The translations under genes and the position numbers were made by a program. A DNA stretch of 64,000 nt, taken from NCBI RefSeq assembly GCF_000757485.1, contig NZ_JPYO01000004.1, positions 1 through 64,000 of the forward strand, written 5' to 3'. This stretch comes from Achromobacter sp. RTa. Lineage in GTDB: Bacteria; Pseudomonadota; Gammaproteobacteria; Burkholderiales; Burkholderiaceae_B. Shown one piece after another: positions 10,336-18,155 of this stretch. The notes beneath the pieces are model-generated. The model searched no databases. It saw only the letters and a list, made by a program, of their open reading frames with translations, and had not been told where the DNA came from. Every line of letters begins with the position of its first letter. Position 1 is the first letter of the stretch.

Positions 10336-10734
10336 CTACCAGTAAGGGTCCTGGTCGTAGTACTTATGCAGGCTGAGCGCCCACGTTTCATCCGCCATCC
10401 TGGGCCAGTCGTCCTTGTCGAAGCCGGGCGCGTTCTTCAGGACTTCCTTATCGACGTTCAGAATGAAGCATTTGCGATCCGTGTCGAGCGTCAGGGCCGC
10501 CCACGGGATGGCGAAAAGCTTGTCTCCCATGCCGAGAAGACCGCCACGCGACAGCACCGCGTAGGCAACGACGCCCCTTGGCACATCGATCATGATGTCC
10601 TTGATGGACCCCAGCTCTTCTCCCGCCGCGTTGTAGACGTCGTTCCCCTCCAGGGTGTCCGCCGCCATGATTTCGGGACCCGGGCCCGTGGCCGAGGATT
10701 TGGGTCCGCCGACGATATTGGTTTGATGCTCCAT
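10336..10734 (-). CDS. PRC-barrel domain protein
   Basis: 132 residues. The PRC-barrel domain covers about residues 28-100 (TLEGNDVYNAAGEELGSI, DIMIDVPRGVVAYAVLS, DKLFAIPWAALTL). There is no signal peptide or membrane segment, so it is cytosolic. Such proteins are common in stress or starvation gene groups and have no defined reaction. The aromatic tail SLHKYYDQDPYW is typical of this subgroup. AGGAGAG ahead of ATG 10734 decides the start over 10764. Confidence 0.85.
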   Translation of the reverse strand: MEHQTNIVGGPKSSATGPGPEIMAADTLEGNDVYNAAGEELGSIKDIMIDVPRGVVAYAVLSRGGLLGMGDKLFAIPWAALTLDTDRKCFILNVDKEVLKNAPGFDKDDWPRMADETWALSLHKYYDQDPYW

Positions 10735-10854
10735 GCGTCTCTCCTGTGCAGGGCCTATCCCCACGTTGAACTTCGATTACGGCTATGCATCACAGCCGCC
10801 TTTGTCACGCATTTCGAACCCGCCAGCTTCCGCAAGCTTCGTTCCCATGCGGCT

Positions 10855-11034
10855 TCAGCTCTTGCTGCGCGCGCCTGCCCCCCGATTGCGCTGGCTCTGC
10901 TGATCTTGTCCGGTGCCGATCTGGCTGACGTGGCCCTCCTTCTTCGTTCGATGCTGCTCATCGCGATGGCTGGCCTGCGTTTCACGCGCGGTATCGTCGG
11001 CGGCTGGATTGGGTTTGCTGTCTTTGGGTTTCAT
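10855..11034 (-). CDS. Tiny hydrophilic hypothetical protein
   Basis: A 59-residue protein (MKPKDSKPNPAADDTARE at the start) rich in Lys, Asp, Gln, Arg and Ser, with no hydrophobic stretch; probably disordered and possibly nucleic-acid binding near its basic end. GGAGG lies 9 bases upstream of ATG 11034, which singles it out from the longer antisense frame that runs to 11511. It is codirectional with the PRC-barrel gene and divergent from the DUF421 gene. Confidence 0.55.
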   Translation of the reverse strand: MKPKDSKPNPAADDTARETQASHRDEQHRTKKEGHVSQIGTGQDQQSQRNRGAGARSKS

Positions 11035-11145
11035 GGCTGCAATCCTCCGTTGAGCGGTAACGAACCCTCCCAGCAAACCGCATGCCCGCCAGGCAGCTGC
11101 GCCAGTCGGCCATGGTCTGCGGCACGCCGTTTGCTTGTCGCCGGC

Positions 11146-11679
11146 ATGGACAAATTCATGGAAATCTTCGAACTCCAGGCAGGCTACGGGGAGATGGTCA
11201 TCCGCGGCACGACCATGTACTGGGTGCTTTACGCACTGTTGCGAATATCCGGAAGGCGCGACCTGGGATCCCTGGGAATGGCCGACATGCTGGTGCTCGT
11301 CCTGGTGGCCGACGCCGCCGGCAATGCCATGTCGGGCGACTCCTACTCCATGGGCGACGGAATGATCGTCGTTGCGACCATCGTCGGCTGGAGCTATCTG
11401 CTGGACAGGCTGGGCTATTACCTCCCACCTTTGCGGCGCCTGCTCGAACCGCAACGCGTCTGTCTGGTGCGGTCGGGCCGCGTACTGGCGGGGGGCCTCA
11501 AGCGCGAACACATCACACGCAGCGAATTGATGGAGCAGCTGAGGCTGAAAGGCGTGTCCAACCTCGCGGAAGTCGAACGGGCCTACCTGGAATCGACCGG
11601 CGAATTCAGCGTGATACGCGCGTCCGGCGCGCTCGGAAATGGAGCCTCTACGCTGGAAGACGAGGGCCCTTCCGGCTAG
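11146..11679 (+). CDS. DUF421 (YetF-type) membrane protein
   Basis: 177 residues. The N-terminal half has membrane segments (TMYWVLYALLRISGRRDLG, MLVLVLVADAAGNAM, MIVVATIVGWSYLLDRLGYY), and the soluble DUF421/YetF domain follows (EPQRVCLVRSGRVL, KREHITRSELMEQLRLKGVSNLAEVERAYLESTGEFSVI). YetF proteins are linked to spore or envelope stress in other bacteria; the activity is unknown. ATG 11146 begins the conserved part; no convincing ribosome site is seen, and ATG 11158 is an alternative. Confidence 0.82.
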   Translation: MDKFMEIFELQAGYGEMVIRGTTMYWVLYALLRISGRRDLGSLGMADMLVLVLVADAAGNAMSGDSYSMGDGMIVVATIVGWSYLLDRLGYYLPPLRRLLEPQRVCLVRSGRVLAGGLKREHITRSELMEQLRLKGVSNLAEVERAYLESTGEFSVIRASGALGNGASTLEDEGPSG

Positions 11680-11879
11680 GGCTTGCTAGTGTGAACAGGC
11701 CCTGAAGGCCAGCCCGCGCAAATATTCCACTTGCCGGTACTTTTTCCCGATGTATGCCAGCCTGGGCGCCGCCTGGCTTCTTCTGGCCATGCACGCGCCT
11801 ACGGCGGACGGCCTAGCGGCAGACGGGCATGGCGCTTGCGGTTTTCCAGGTCCGACCACCCCTTCGCTGGAGCGTACTT

Positions 11880-12230
11880 ATGAAGATTCGAACCCTCACC
11901 TCTGTGCTGGCCCTGTCGGCCGGACTGGCCTCGGGCGCGGCGTTCGCGCAGTCCGCGACTCCGACCTCACCGTCCAATACGCCGAACGACAGCACTGCCG
12001 TTCCACCCAACCAGCCCGTGCCGCCGGGCCAGAAGGCGCCCGCGCCAAACGCGACGCCCAACACACCGACCAATCCGCCCAATCTGGATAAGCGCGACCA
12101 GATGAAATCGGGCGGGCATTCCAAGGACAAGCCGGGCCACCATCGCGAGGCCAACGACAACGTGCCGAGCACGCCGGGCAGCGGCGCCATGCCGCCGCCC
12201 GGATACCCGAATACAGGCGGCTCGAAGTAG
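11880..12230 (+). CDS. Secreted proline/asparagine-rich small protein
   Basis: 116 residues. It has a clear Sec signal peptide (MKIRTLTSVLALSAGLASG, cleavage near AFA|QSA). The mature chain is low complexity, rich in Pro, Asn, Thr, Ser and Gly, and probably unfolded; no domain is recognised. GGAG stands 7 bases before ATG 11880. It is followed by a strong palindromic terminator, so it is probably a single-gene unit. Confidence 0.65.
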   Translation: MKIRTLTSVLALSAGLASGAAFAQSATPTSPSNTPNDSTAVPPNQPVPPGQKAPAPNATPNTPTNPPNLDKRDQMKSGGHSKDKPGHHREANDNVPSTPGSGAMPPPGYPNTGGSK

Positions 12231-12259
12231 TTTCCGGAGAACCGGGAAGAAGCTGGTCG

Positions 12260-12279
12260 GGGCCGCCCCGGGGCGGCCC
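12260..12279 (+). terminator. Perfect palindrome, probable terminator
   Basis: A 20-bp perfect GC palindrome lies 30 bases after the stop of the secreted protein gene. The loop would form from the central bases and no T-run follows, so strength as an intrinsic terminator is uncertain. Confidence 0.5.
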
Positions 12280-12354
12280 TGGCCTGCCGCCGTTCGGCGT
12301 GTCCGCACTAATTCAAGTAGTACTGCAACACTATTGCAAGCATCCTCGCCGTAC

Positions 12355-12398
12355 GCAATACTGCCCTCCCATCATCTTCTTCTTTTGGAGGGTATTGC
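12355..12398 (+). promoter_or_regulatory. 5'-leader hairpin burying the ribosome site of the Rmf/CrpP-like gene
   Basis: GCAATA (12355-12360) and CCCTCC (12364-12369) can pair with GGAGGG (12387-12392) and TATTGC (12393-12398): 12 base pairs with a 3-nt CTG bulge and a 17-nt pyrimidine-rich loop. The 3' arm contains the Shine-Dalgarno GGAGG and ends two bases before the A of ATG 12400. A second TATTGC at 12332-12337 could pair with the same GCAATA instead, which gives two exclusive structures. Function is inferred from base pairing only. Confidence 0.5.
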
Positions 12399-12399
12399 A

Positions 12400-12642
12400 A
12401 TGCAACGCGACGACATCCAAAAGCAGGGCGCCCAAGCTGCCCGCGAAGGATTGACCTTGTGGGATTGCCCCTACTATCGCGCCGCCAACATGCCAGGCCA
12501 CACGGGCGAACCGATCGTGAAGTGGAGGGAGAAGGTGGAAGCCTGGGAGGCTGGATGGCTCGCGGAGACAAAATCCTGGAAGCCGCCGCCCGGCAAAGAA
12601 GTCAGATTCGCACCGCGCGCGCTGGAACGGCGTCGCAATTGA
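12400..12642 (+). CDS. Rmf/CrpP-like small protein
   Basis: 80 residues. The spacing of conserved positions (QGAQAAREG, then DCPYY, then a distant WEAGW) fits the Rmf/CrpP family, which includes ribosome modulation factor, a small protein that promotes ribosome hibernation. The insertion between CPY and the final Trp motif makes it longer than Rmf (55 residues). The charged C-terminal tail is family-unlike. GGAGG is 8 bases before ATG 12400 and lies in a possible hairpin. A good terminator follows. Ribosome binding is inferred, not shown. Confidence 0.65.
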   Translation: MQRDDIQKQGAQAAREGLTLWDCPYYRAANMPGHTGEPIVKWREKVEAWEAGWLAETKSWKPPPGKEVRFAPRALERRRN

Positions 12643-12653
12643 ACATGCGCCCG

Positions 12654-12675
12654 GCGCCCCTTATGGGGCGCTTTT
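12654..12675 (+). terminator. Intrinsic terminator
   Basis: A 7-bp GC stem (12654-12660 with 12665-12671) with TTAT loop is followed by TTTT. It lies just past the Rmf/CrpP-like stop and separates it from the convergent aminotransferase gene. Confidence 0.85.
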
Positions 12676-12699
12676 CATTGGCGCCGCGCCGTCCCTGCG

Positions 12700-13902
12700 T
12701 CACGCCAGCTTCGCGCACGCCCTCTTTATCCGCGCGCAGCCCTCCTCCAGTTGGTCCATCGACGCCGCGTACGAGATCCGGAAGAAGGGCGACACGCCAT
12801 ATGCCGCGCCCTGAAGCACCGCCAGGTTCTCTTCGTCCAGCAGGTACATGATGAAATCCTCGTCGTTCTTCAGCACCTGCCCCGCCGGCGTCTTCCTGCC
12901 GAGCAAGCCTTCGCAAGACGGAAACACATAAAACGCGCCTTCGGGCACGTGGCAGGAGATGCCCTCGATCCGGTTCAGGCTGCCGACGATCATGTCGCGG
13001 CGTTCCTGGAAGATCCGGGTGCGGTCGGCCATGAACTCCTGCGGCCCCGACAAGGCCTCCTGCGCTGCGGCCTGGCTGATCGACGAGGGATTGGACGTGC
13101 TCTGCGACTGCAGCTTCGTCATCGCCTTGATCAGCGCCTCTGGAGCAGCGCCGTAACCGATCCGCCAGCCGGTCATCGCGTAAGCCTTGGAAACGCCGTT
13201 GATGGTGAGCGTGCGGGCCTTGAGTTCCGGTTCCACCTGCGCCATGGTGGCGAACTGCCGGCCGTCGTACAGGATGTGTTCGTAGATATCGTCCGTCATC
13301 AGCCAGACGTGCGGATGGCGCCGCAGCACTTCGGCCAGCGCCTTCAGCTCTTCCCGCGTGTAGGCCGCGCCGCTGGGATTGTTGGGACCGTTCAGTATCA
13401 GCCAGCGGGTGCGGGGCGTGATGGCCTTTTCCAGGTCGGCGGGCTGCAGCTTGAAACCTTGCGCCGGCGGGCAGGCGACGAACACCGGCGTGCCGCCCGC
13501 GAGCAGGACGATGTCGGGATAGGACACCCAGTACGGCGTGGGCACGATCACCTCGTCGCCCTCTTCGACGGTAGACAGCAGCGCGTTGAAAATGATCTGC
13601 TTGCCGCCGTTGCCCACGATGATCTCGCCGGCCTTGTAGTCCAGGCCGTTGTCGCGACGGAATTTCTCGCGGATGGCCGCCTTCAGTTCGGGCGTGCCGC
13701 CCACGTCGGTGTATTTGGTGCGGGACTGCGCCATGGCGCGCACCACGGCCTGCGTGACGTTGTCGGGCGTATCGAAATCGGGTTCGCCGGCCGTCAGCGC
13801 CACGATGTCGCGGCCGGTGGCGCGCAGTTCGCGCGCGCGCTGGCCCGCCATGGAGCTGGGCGAGGGTTTGATGCGCTGGATGCGCGCGGCAGTCTGGAGC
13901 AT
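12700..13902 (-). CDS. PLP-dependent class I aminotransferase (aspartate aminotransferase family)
   Basis: 400 residues, the usual length. It shows the N-terminal substrate region LTAGEPDFDTPDNV, NGPNNPSG (about 171-178), MTDDIYEHILYDG (about 202-214), the PLP-binding Lys239 in GVSKAYAMTGWRIGY, and the substrate-carboxylate Arg in FFRISYA near 375. It transfers amino groups between an amino acid and a 2-oxo acid in the cytosol; the amino donor is not defined. It is last in an operon with a 2-hydroxyacid dehydrogenase and a class II aldolase. ATG 13902 starts family similarity; the open frame to 14118 overlaps the next gene. Confidence 0.92.
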   Translation of the reverse strand: MLQTAARIQRIKPSPSSMAGQRARELRATGRDIVALTAGEPDFDTPDNVTQAVVRAMAQSRTKYTDVGGTPELKAAIREKFRRDNGLDYKAGEIIVGNGGKQIIFNALLSTVEEGDEVIVPTPYWVSYPDIVLLAGGTPVFVACPPAQGFKLQPADLEKAITPRTRWLILNGPNNPSGAAYTREELKALAEVLRRHPHVWLMTDDIYEHILYDGRQFATMAQVEPELKARTLTINGVSKAYAMTGWRIGYGAAPEALIKAMTKLQSQSTSNPSSISQAAAQEALSGPQEFMADRTRIFQERRDMIVGSLNRIEGISCHVPEGAFYVFPSCEGLLGRKTPAGQVLKNDEDFIMYLLDEENLAVLQGAAYGVSPFFRISYAASMDQLEEGCARIKRACAKLA

Positions 13903-13978
13903 GCGGGTTCCTAAAGAGAGATGTCGGGTTGCGGTCGTACACGGCCGGACGCCTGCGCGCCCAGCTCCAAGACGGGGA

Positions 13979-14953
13979 TCACTGCCGCCATTCGCGCAGG
14001 TAATCCAGGAATATGCGGTCCACGCGGGCCTCGTTGCCGTCCGAATGGCCCGCGGAATGCGGGGTGACGATGACGTTCGGCAGGCTCCACAGCGGCGATT
14101 CTCCGTCCAGCGGTTCATGCTGGAAGACGTCCAGATAGGCGCCGGCCAGCGCCTGGGCGCGCAGCGCGTCGATCAGGTCCCGTTCGACGGCGACCTCTCC
14201 GCGCGCAACGTTGACCAGCCTGGCGTGCGGCGCCATGCGCGCCAGCACGCGGGCGTCCACCAGGCCGCGCGTGCGGTCGCTGAGCGGGCAGGCCAGCACC
14301 AGCCAGTCCGCGCGGCACGCGATCTTCTCCAACTCCTCGAAGGCGTAGGTCTCCACCCCCTCCGACGCTGGCGCGGCCGCGCTGCGCACGGCGATGACAT
14401 TCAAGCCCAGCATCCGCAGATAGCCGGCCAGCTGTTGGCCGATGGGCCCCCACCCAACGATCACGGCGGTCTGCCCCGCCAGGTCGCGCGGCAGCAGGCC
14501 GCCGATCAGCGGCGTCCATGTCCGGGCGCGCTGCGCCTCGAACATCCGGGGGAGCTCGCGCGCCAGCGCAAGAATGCCGGCCAGCGCGGTCTGGGCGACC
14601 ACTTGCCCGTTGGCGCCGGACGAGGTTGTCACGCGCACGCCGCGGTCCTTCAGTTCGCCGAAGATCGGCCGGTCCGCGCCCGCCGAATGGGCGTGCACCC
14701 AGGCCAGGCGCGGAGATCTGCGCAGCGAGACGTAAAAGGACTCCAGCGGTTCGAGCACGCGGTGCTTGGTCGACAGCCCGGTCACATCGCGCGAAATGAA
14801 GGCCAGCTCGACGTCCGCCGGCTCGTTGCCGTGCGTTCGCGCAGCGATGACGGGCTCGAAGGCGCGCCGGCCCAGCGTATCCGTAATGGCGTCGCCGATC
14901 CGGCCCAGGGTCTGGTCTGATATCAGGATGCGCAGGGGTTGTTGTGTCGTCAT
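13979..14953 (-). CDS. D-2-hydroxyacid dehydrogenase, NAD(P)-dependent
   Basis: 324 residues. The NAD-binding motif GWGPIGQQLAG is at about 167-177; the family's substrate Arg lies in NVARGEVAVE, a Glu in DVFQHEPLD, and the catalytic His in TPHSAGH near 297. The family reduces 2-oxo acids to D-2-hydroxy acids or the reverse. It lies 9 bases downstream of the class II aldolase gene and upstream of the aminotransferase, which suggests one pathway handling an aldol-derived oxo acid. The substrate is unknown. Confidence 0.9.
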   Translation of the reverse strand: MTTQQPLRILISDQTLGRIGDAITDTLGRRAFEPVIAARTHGNEPADVELAFISRDVTGLSTKHRVLEPLESFYVSLRRSPRLAWVHAHSAGADRPIFGELKDRGVRVTTSSGANGQVVAQTALAGILALARELPRMFEAQRARTWTPLIGGLLPRDLAGQTAVIVGWGPIGQQLAGYLRMLGLNVIAVRSAAAPASEGVETYAFEELEKIACRADWLVLACPLSDRTRGLVDARVLARMAPHARLVNVARGEVAVERDLIDALRAQALAGAYLDVFQHEPLDGESPLWSLPNVIVTPHSAGHSDGNEARVDRIFLDYLREWRQ

Positions 14954-14962
14954 GATGGCGGC

Positions 14963-15751
14963 CTAGGTGCGGAAAGAGGGATCCATGCGGTCCAGCTTGC
15001 GCAGCAGCGCAGGCCATTCCATGACGCCGTACGGACGCCGCGTGCCCGGCTGGTAGTTGTTCCAGGTTTCCTGCAGCACCGGTTCGGCGACGCGCGCAAG
15101 CGGCGAATTGGCCGCCATGGCTGCAAGCTGCGAGCGACATGCAAGCTCCAGGCGATGCATCCAGTTGAAGGCTTCGCCCACGCTGTTTCCCACCGTCAAC
15201 GCGCCGTGGTTGCGCAGGATCAGCGCTTCGCCGCTGCCCAGGTCCGCGATCAGGGACTCCTGCTCCGCCACGTCGAGCACCACGCCCTGGTAGTCGTGAT
15301 AGCCGATCTTCAGGAACCGCATGGCGGTCTGAGTGATGGGCAGGAGGCCGCAGTCCAGCGCGGACACCGCCATGGAGGCCCAGCTATGCGTATGGATGAC
15401 GCAGGCCACCTCGGGGCGCGCGGCGTGGATCGCGCTGTGGATCACATAGCCCGCCTTATTGACGCCATAGCCCAGGTCCCCGAAGTCGGGCTTGGACAGC
15501 ACCGTGCCCGCGTGGTCCACCTTGATCAGGCTGGACGCGGTGATCTCTTCGTACATCATGCCGTAGGCGTTGATGAGAAAGGCGCCGTCTTCGTCCGGAA
15601 CGCGCGCCGAAATATGATTGGCCATCATGTCCGACATGCCATACAGGTTCACCAGCCTGTAGCACGCCGCCAGGTCCACACGCGCCTGCCATTCCACGGC
15701 GGAACACCGGTTCCGCATCGACTCGATCTGTAAAACACCTGGACTGCCCAT
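14963..15751 (-). CDS. Class II aldolase/adducin family protein
   Basis: 262 residues. The family metal-binding histidines are seen in VIHTHSWASMAVSA and LILRNHGALTVG, and ISARVPDEDGAFLINAYGMMYEEITAS covers the substrate-binding region. Members cleave or decarboxylate phosphorylated or plain sugars and hydroxy acids. It heads an operon with dehydrogenase and aminotransferase. ATG 15751 is chosen because AGGAGG lies upstream; ATG 15718 is an alternative. The AT-rich region between it and the divergent LysR gene is the likely control point. Confidence 0.85.
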   Translation of the reverse strand: MGSPGVLQIESMRNRCSAVEWQARVDLAACYRLVNLYGMSDMMANHISARVPDEDGAFLINAYGMMYEEITASSLIKVDHAGTVLSKPDFGDLGYGVNKAGYVIHSAIHAARPEVACVIHTHSWASMAVSALDCGLLPITQTAMRFLKIGYHDYQGVVLDVAEQESLIADLGSGEALILRNHGALTVGNSVGEAFNWMHRLELACRSQLAAMAANSPLARVAEPVLQETWNNYQPGTRRPYGVMEWPALLRKLDRMDPSFRT

Positions 15752-15909
15752 CGTTACGCTCCCTCCTGCATCCGGTAGACGGCGGCGCACGCCGCGCCTG
15801 CCTGAGGGAAATTCTAGGGCGGTATTTTCTTCACTACAAATTGTTGATTTCTGCGTATTATTCGTTTTTTCCAATATATTCACGCCTTGCGGATCGCGGA
15901 GCCCGACGA
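15752..15909. promoter_or_regulatory. Divergent promoter region, class II aldolase operon / LysR gene
   Basis: 158 bases between divergent starts. The centre (about 15815-15885) is clearly AT-rich against a GC-rich background, as expected for overlapping promoters with LysR-type binding sites. I could not fix a single T-N11-A box. Confidence 0.5.
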
Positions 15910-16896
15910 ATGAAGCGCAACATCACGCTGCGGCATTTCCGCAGCTTCGTGGCGGTGGCCAACACAGGTTCGTTCACCGTGGCCGCGTCGCAGCTGTTCC
16001 TGACCCAGTCTTCGCTCACAGCAACGATCCAACAGTTCGAGGAAGCCGTGGGCGTGAAACTCTTTGACCGCAGCACGCGCCGCGTGGAAATGACACCTGA
16101 AGCGGCCCGTTTCAAGGCCGAGGCCGAGCGCATCCTCAGCCAGTTCGACGGCGCGCTGAGCGACCTGGAAGCGCTGTCTCAGGGCCGGCAGGGCCACGTC
16201 CGGATCGCGGTCGTGGCCTCGGTCACCAACTACTTTCTGGGCGACGCGATCGCCGCGTTTCGCCAGGCGTATCCGAAGATCACGTTCTCGCTGCACGACG
16301 CGGGCTCCGAACTGGTCGAGAAGATGATCGCCAACGGAGACATCGACTTCGCGATTTCGACCTCCCACCATGGCTTCGACGAGCTGGTCTACACGCCCCT
16401 GTTCGAAGACCGCTATGGCGTGATCTGCGCCTCGACGTACCCGTACGCGCAAGGCTCGCGCCCGTTGAAGTGGGCCGACCTGGATCCAGCCGAATACGTG
16501 GGTTTCACAGAGGACACCGGCATCGGCGCATTCCTGCGCGCGCATGCGGGCAAGCCTGGCTTCTTCGAGCAGCAGCATGACGAGGTCTCGCGCACGTCAT
16601 CGCTGCACGCGGTGCTGCGGGGCGGCGGCCGCTATTCCATCCTGCCCGCCCTGGCCGCAAGCTCCATTGCGCCGCCCTCCACTGCTAAAGGAACCGGCCC
16701 CGGGCCATTCGTATTCCGCGAACTGACTTCGCCGCGGCTCTCGCGCGAGGTCTGCCTGATCACGCGCCGCCTGCGGTCCTTGTCAGCCAGTTCGGAATTG
16801 TTCCTGCAATACATGCGGGACGTAATCAATGAGAAACCGGCGCCCGCGGGGGTCAAGGTGCTGGGGCGCAGGGACCGGAAGGCGCAGCAGAGCTGA
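15910..16896 (+). CDS. LysR-family transcriptional regulator
   Basis: 328 residues. The N-terminal winged helix-turn-helix is at about 5-65 (LRHFRSFVAVANTGSF, LFLTQSSLTATIQQFEEAVG, LFDRSTRRVEMT), followed by a periplasmic-binding-protein-like effector domain (GHVRIAVVASVTNYF). GGAG lies 8 bases before ATG 15910, which supports it over ATG 15841. It is divergent from the aldolase-dehydrogenase-aminotransferase operon and, by the usual LysR arrangement, probably controls it. It runs towards the Bug gene at 16960. Confidence 0.9.
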   Translation: MKRNITLRHFRSFVAVANTGSFTVAASQLFLTQSSLTATIQQFEEAVGVKLFDRSTRRVEMTPEAARFKAEAERILSQFDGALSDLEALSQGRQGHVRIAVVASVTNYFLGDAIAAFRQAYPKITFSLHDAGSELVEKMIANGDIDFAISTSHHGFDELVYTPLFEDRYGVICASTYPYAQGSRPLKWADLDPAEYVGFTEDTGIGAFLRAHAGKPGFFEQQHDEVSRTSSLHAVLRGGGRYSILPALAASSIAPPSTAKGTGPGPFVFRELTSPRLSREVCLITRRLRSLSASSELFLQYMRDVINEKPAPAGVKVLGRRDRKAQQS

Positions 16897-16959
16897 CGGC
16901 CACGGAGGTTCGGGCGCCAGCGCCAGCGCCCGCGCGCGCCGCGGCGCCGATCGCCTCGC

Positions 16960-17937
16960 CTACTGCGTCGCGATCTTCGCTTCCTTCACCAGCCTGCCCC
17001 ACTTGGCGCGCTCGGCCTCGATATGCCTGGAGAAATCCTGCGGTGTGCCGCCCGTGGCCTGCGCGCCCAGCTCCGTCAGCTTCTTGCGCACGCCCTCGTC
17101 CGCAAGAATGGCGTTGATTTCCTTGTTGAGCTTGTCCACGACGGGCTGCGGCGTTCCCGCGGGCGCCACGACGCCGGTCCATGACAGGGACTCATAGCCC
17201 CGCAACCCGGTCTCGCCGAGCGGCGGCACTCCAGGCAGGACGGCGAGCGGCGTCGCACTGGTGACGGCCAGCGCCTTGACCTTGCCCGACTGTGCCAGCG
17301 GCACCGCCGAAGGCGCGTTGTCGAAAATCATATTGATCTGACCGCCCACAAGATCCACCAGGGCCTGGCCGCTGCCCTTGTACGGCACATGCATGAGGTC
17401 CACGCCCGCCATGCTCTTGAAAAGCTCGCCGGACAGATGCGTGGAGCTGCCCGCGCCGGACGACGCGAAGGAGTACTTGCCGGGATTGGCCTTGGCCAGC
17501 TTGATCAGGTCCGCCACGTTGGACACGGGCAGGTCCTTGTTCACGATCAGCACGTTGCTGATGGACGCGGTATAGACCACCGGCCGCAGGTCGCGGTCGG
17601 CCTTGTAGCCCGGGTTGCTGTACAGGAACTCGTTGATGGCCAGTATGCCCGTGGTGCCGAAAAGCAGCGTCTGGCCGTCCGGGGCGGCTTTGGCGACCAG
17701 GGCCGCCCCGATGTTTCCGCCCGCTCCCGAGCGATTCTCCACGACCACGGGCTGCTTCAGCGCCACGGCCAGCCGTTCCGCCAGCAGCCGCCCGATCACG
17801 TCGGTCGAACCGCCGGGCGCGAAAGGCACGACCAGCGTGACCGGCCCTTTCGGATAGGCCACGCCCTCCGCATGCGCCGTCGATGCAATGGCCGACAGCG
17901 CCATGACGGCCGCAACCGCCAATGTCCACTTCTTCAT
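16960..17937 (-). CDS. Bug-family (TTT) periplasmic substrate-binding protein
   Basis: 325 residues with a Sec signal peptide (MKKWTLAVAAVMALSAIAS, cleavage near AHA|EGV). Bug motifs: YPKGPVTLVVPFAPGGSTDVIGR, VVENRSGAGGNIGA, HLSGELFKSMAGVDLMHVPYKG and GQINMIFDNAPSA. Bug proteins bind carboxylates or aromatic acids for tripartite tricarboxylate transporters; no TctA/TctB genes are nearby, so it may work with distant membrane subunits or as a sensor. AAGGGGAA precedes ATG 17937. Confidence 0.92.
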   Translation of the reverse strand: MKKWTLAVAAVMALSAIASTAHAEGVAYPKGPVTLVVPFAPGGSTDVIGRLLAERLAVALKQPVVVENRSGAGGNIGAALVAKAAPDGQTLLFGTTGILAINEFLYSNPGYKADRDLRPVVYTASISNVLIVNKDLPVSNVADLIKLAKANPGKYSFASSGAGSSTHLSGELFKSMAGVDLMHVPYKGSGQALVDLVGGQINMIFDNAPSAVPLAQSGKVKALAVTSATPLAVLPGVPPLGETGLRGYESLSWTGVVAPAGTPQPVVDKLNKEINAILADEGVRKKLTELGAQATGGTPQDFSRHIEAERAKWGRLVKEAKIATQ

Positions 17938-18155
17938 TTTTTCCCCTTGATTTTTGGATTGCGGATAACGCAACCCTGCCGATCATAGGGAGTGGGATCC
18001 AGCACAACAAATGAGAAATTCCGGCCGATTAATTGGTGCAGCCAATATATCGGGGTATGCCCGAATGCCGTCGGCTGGGAGGCCCATACGGTGCGAACCG
18101 GGGATCCGGCGATTTGGCGATGTTCTCCGGGCGCGGGGGTGGAACAGGCATGCCA

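Noticed and set aside
10126-11145. Upstream part of the open frame leading into the DUF421 gene
   Set aside because: It is antisense to the PRC-barrel gene and the 59-codon gene, both with good ribosome sites; membrane and DUF421 similarity begin at 11146.
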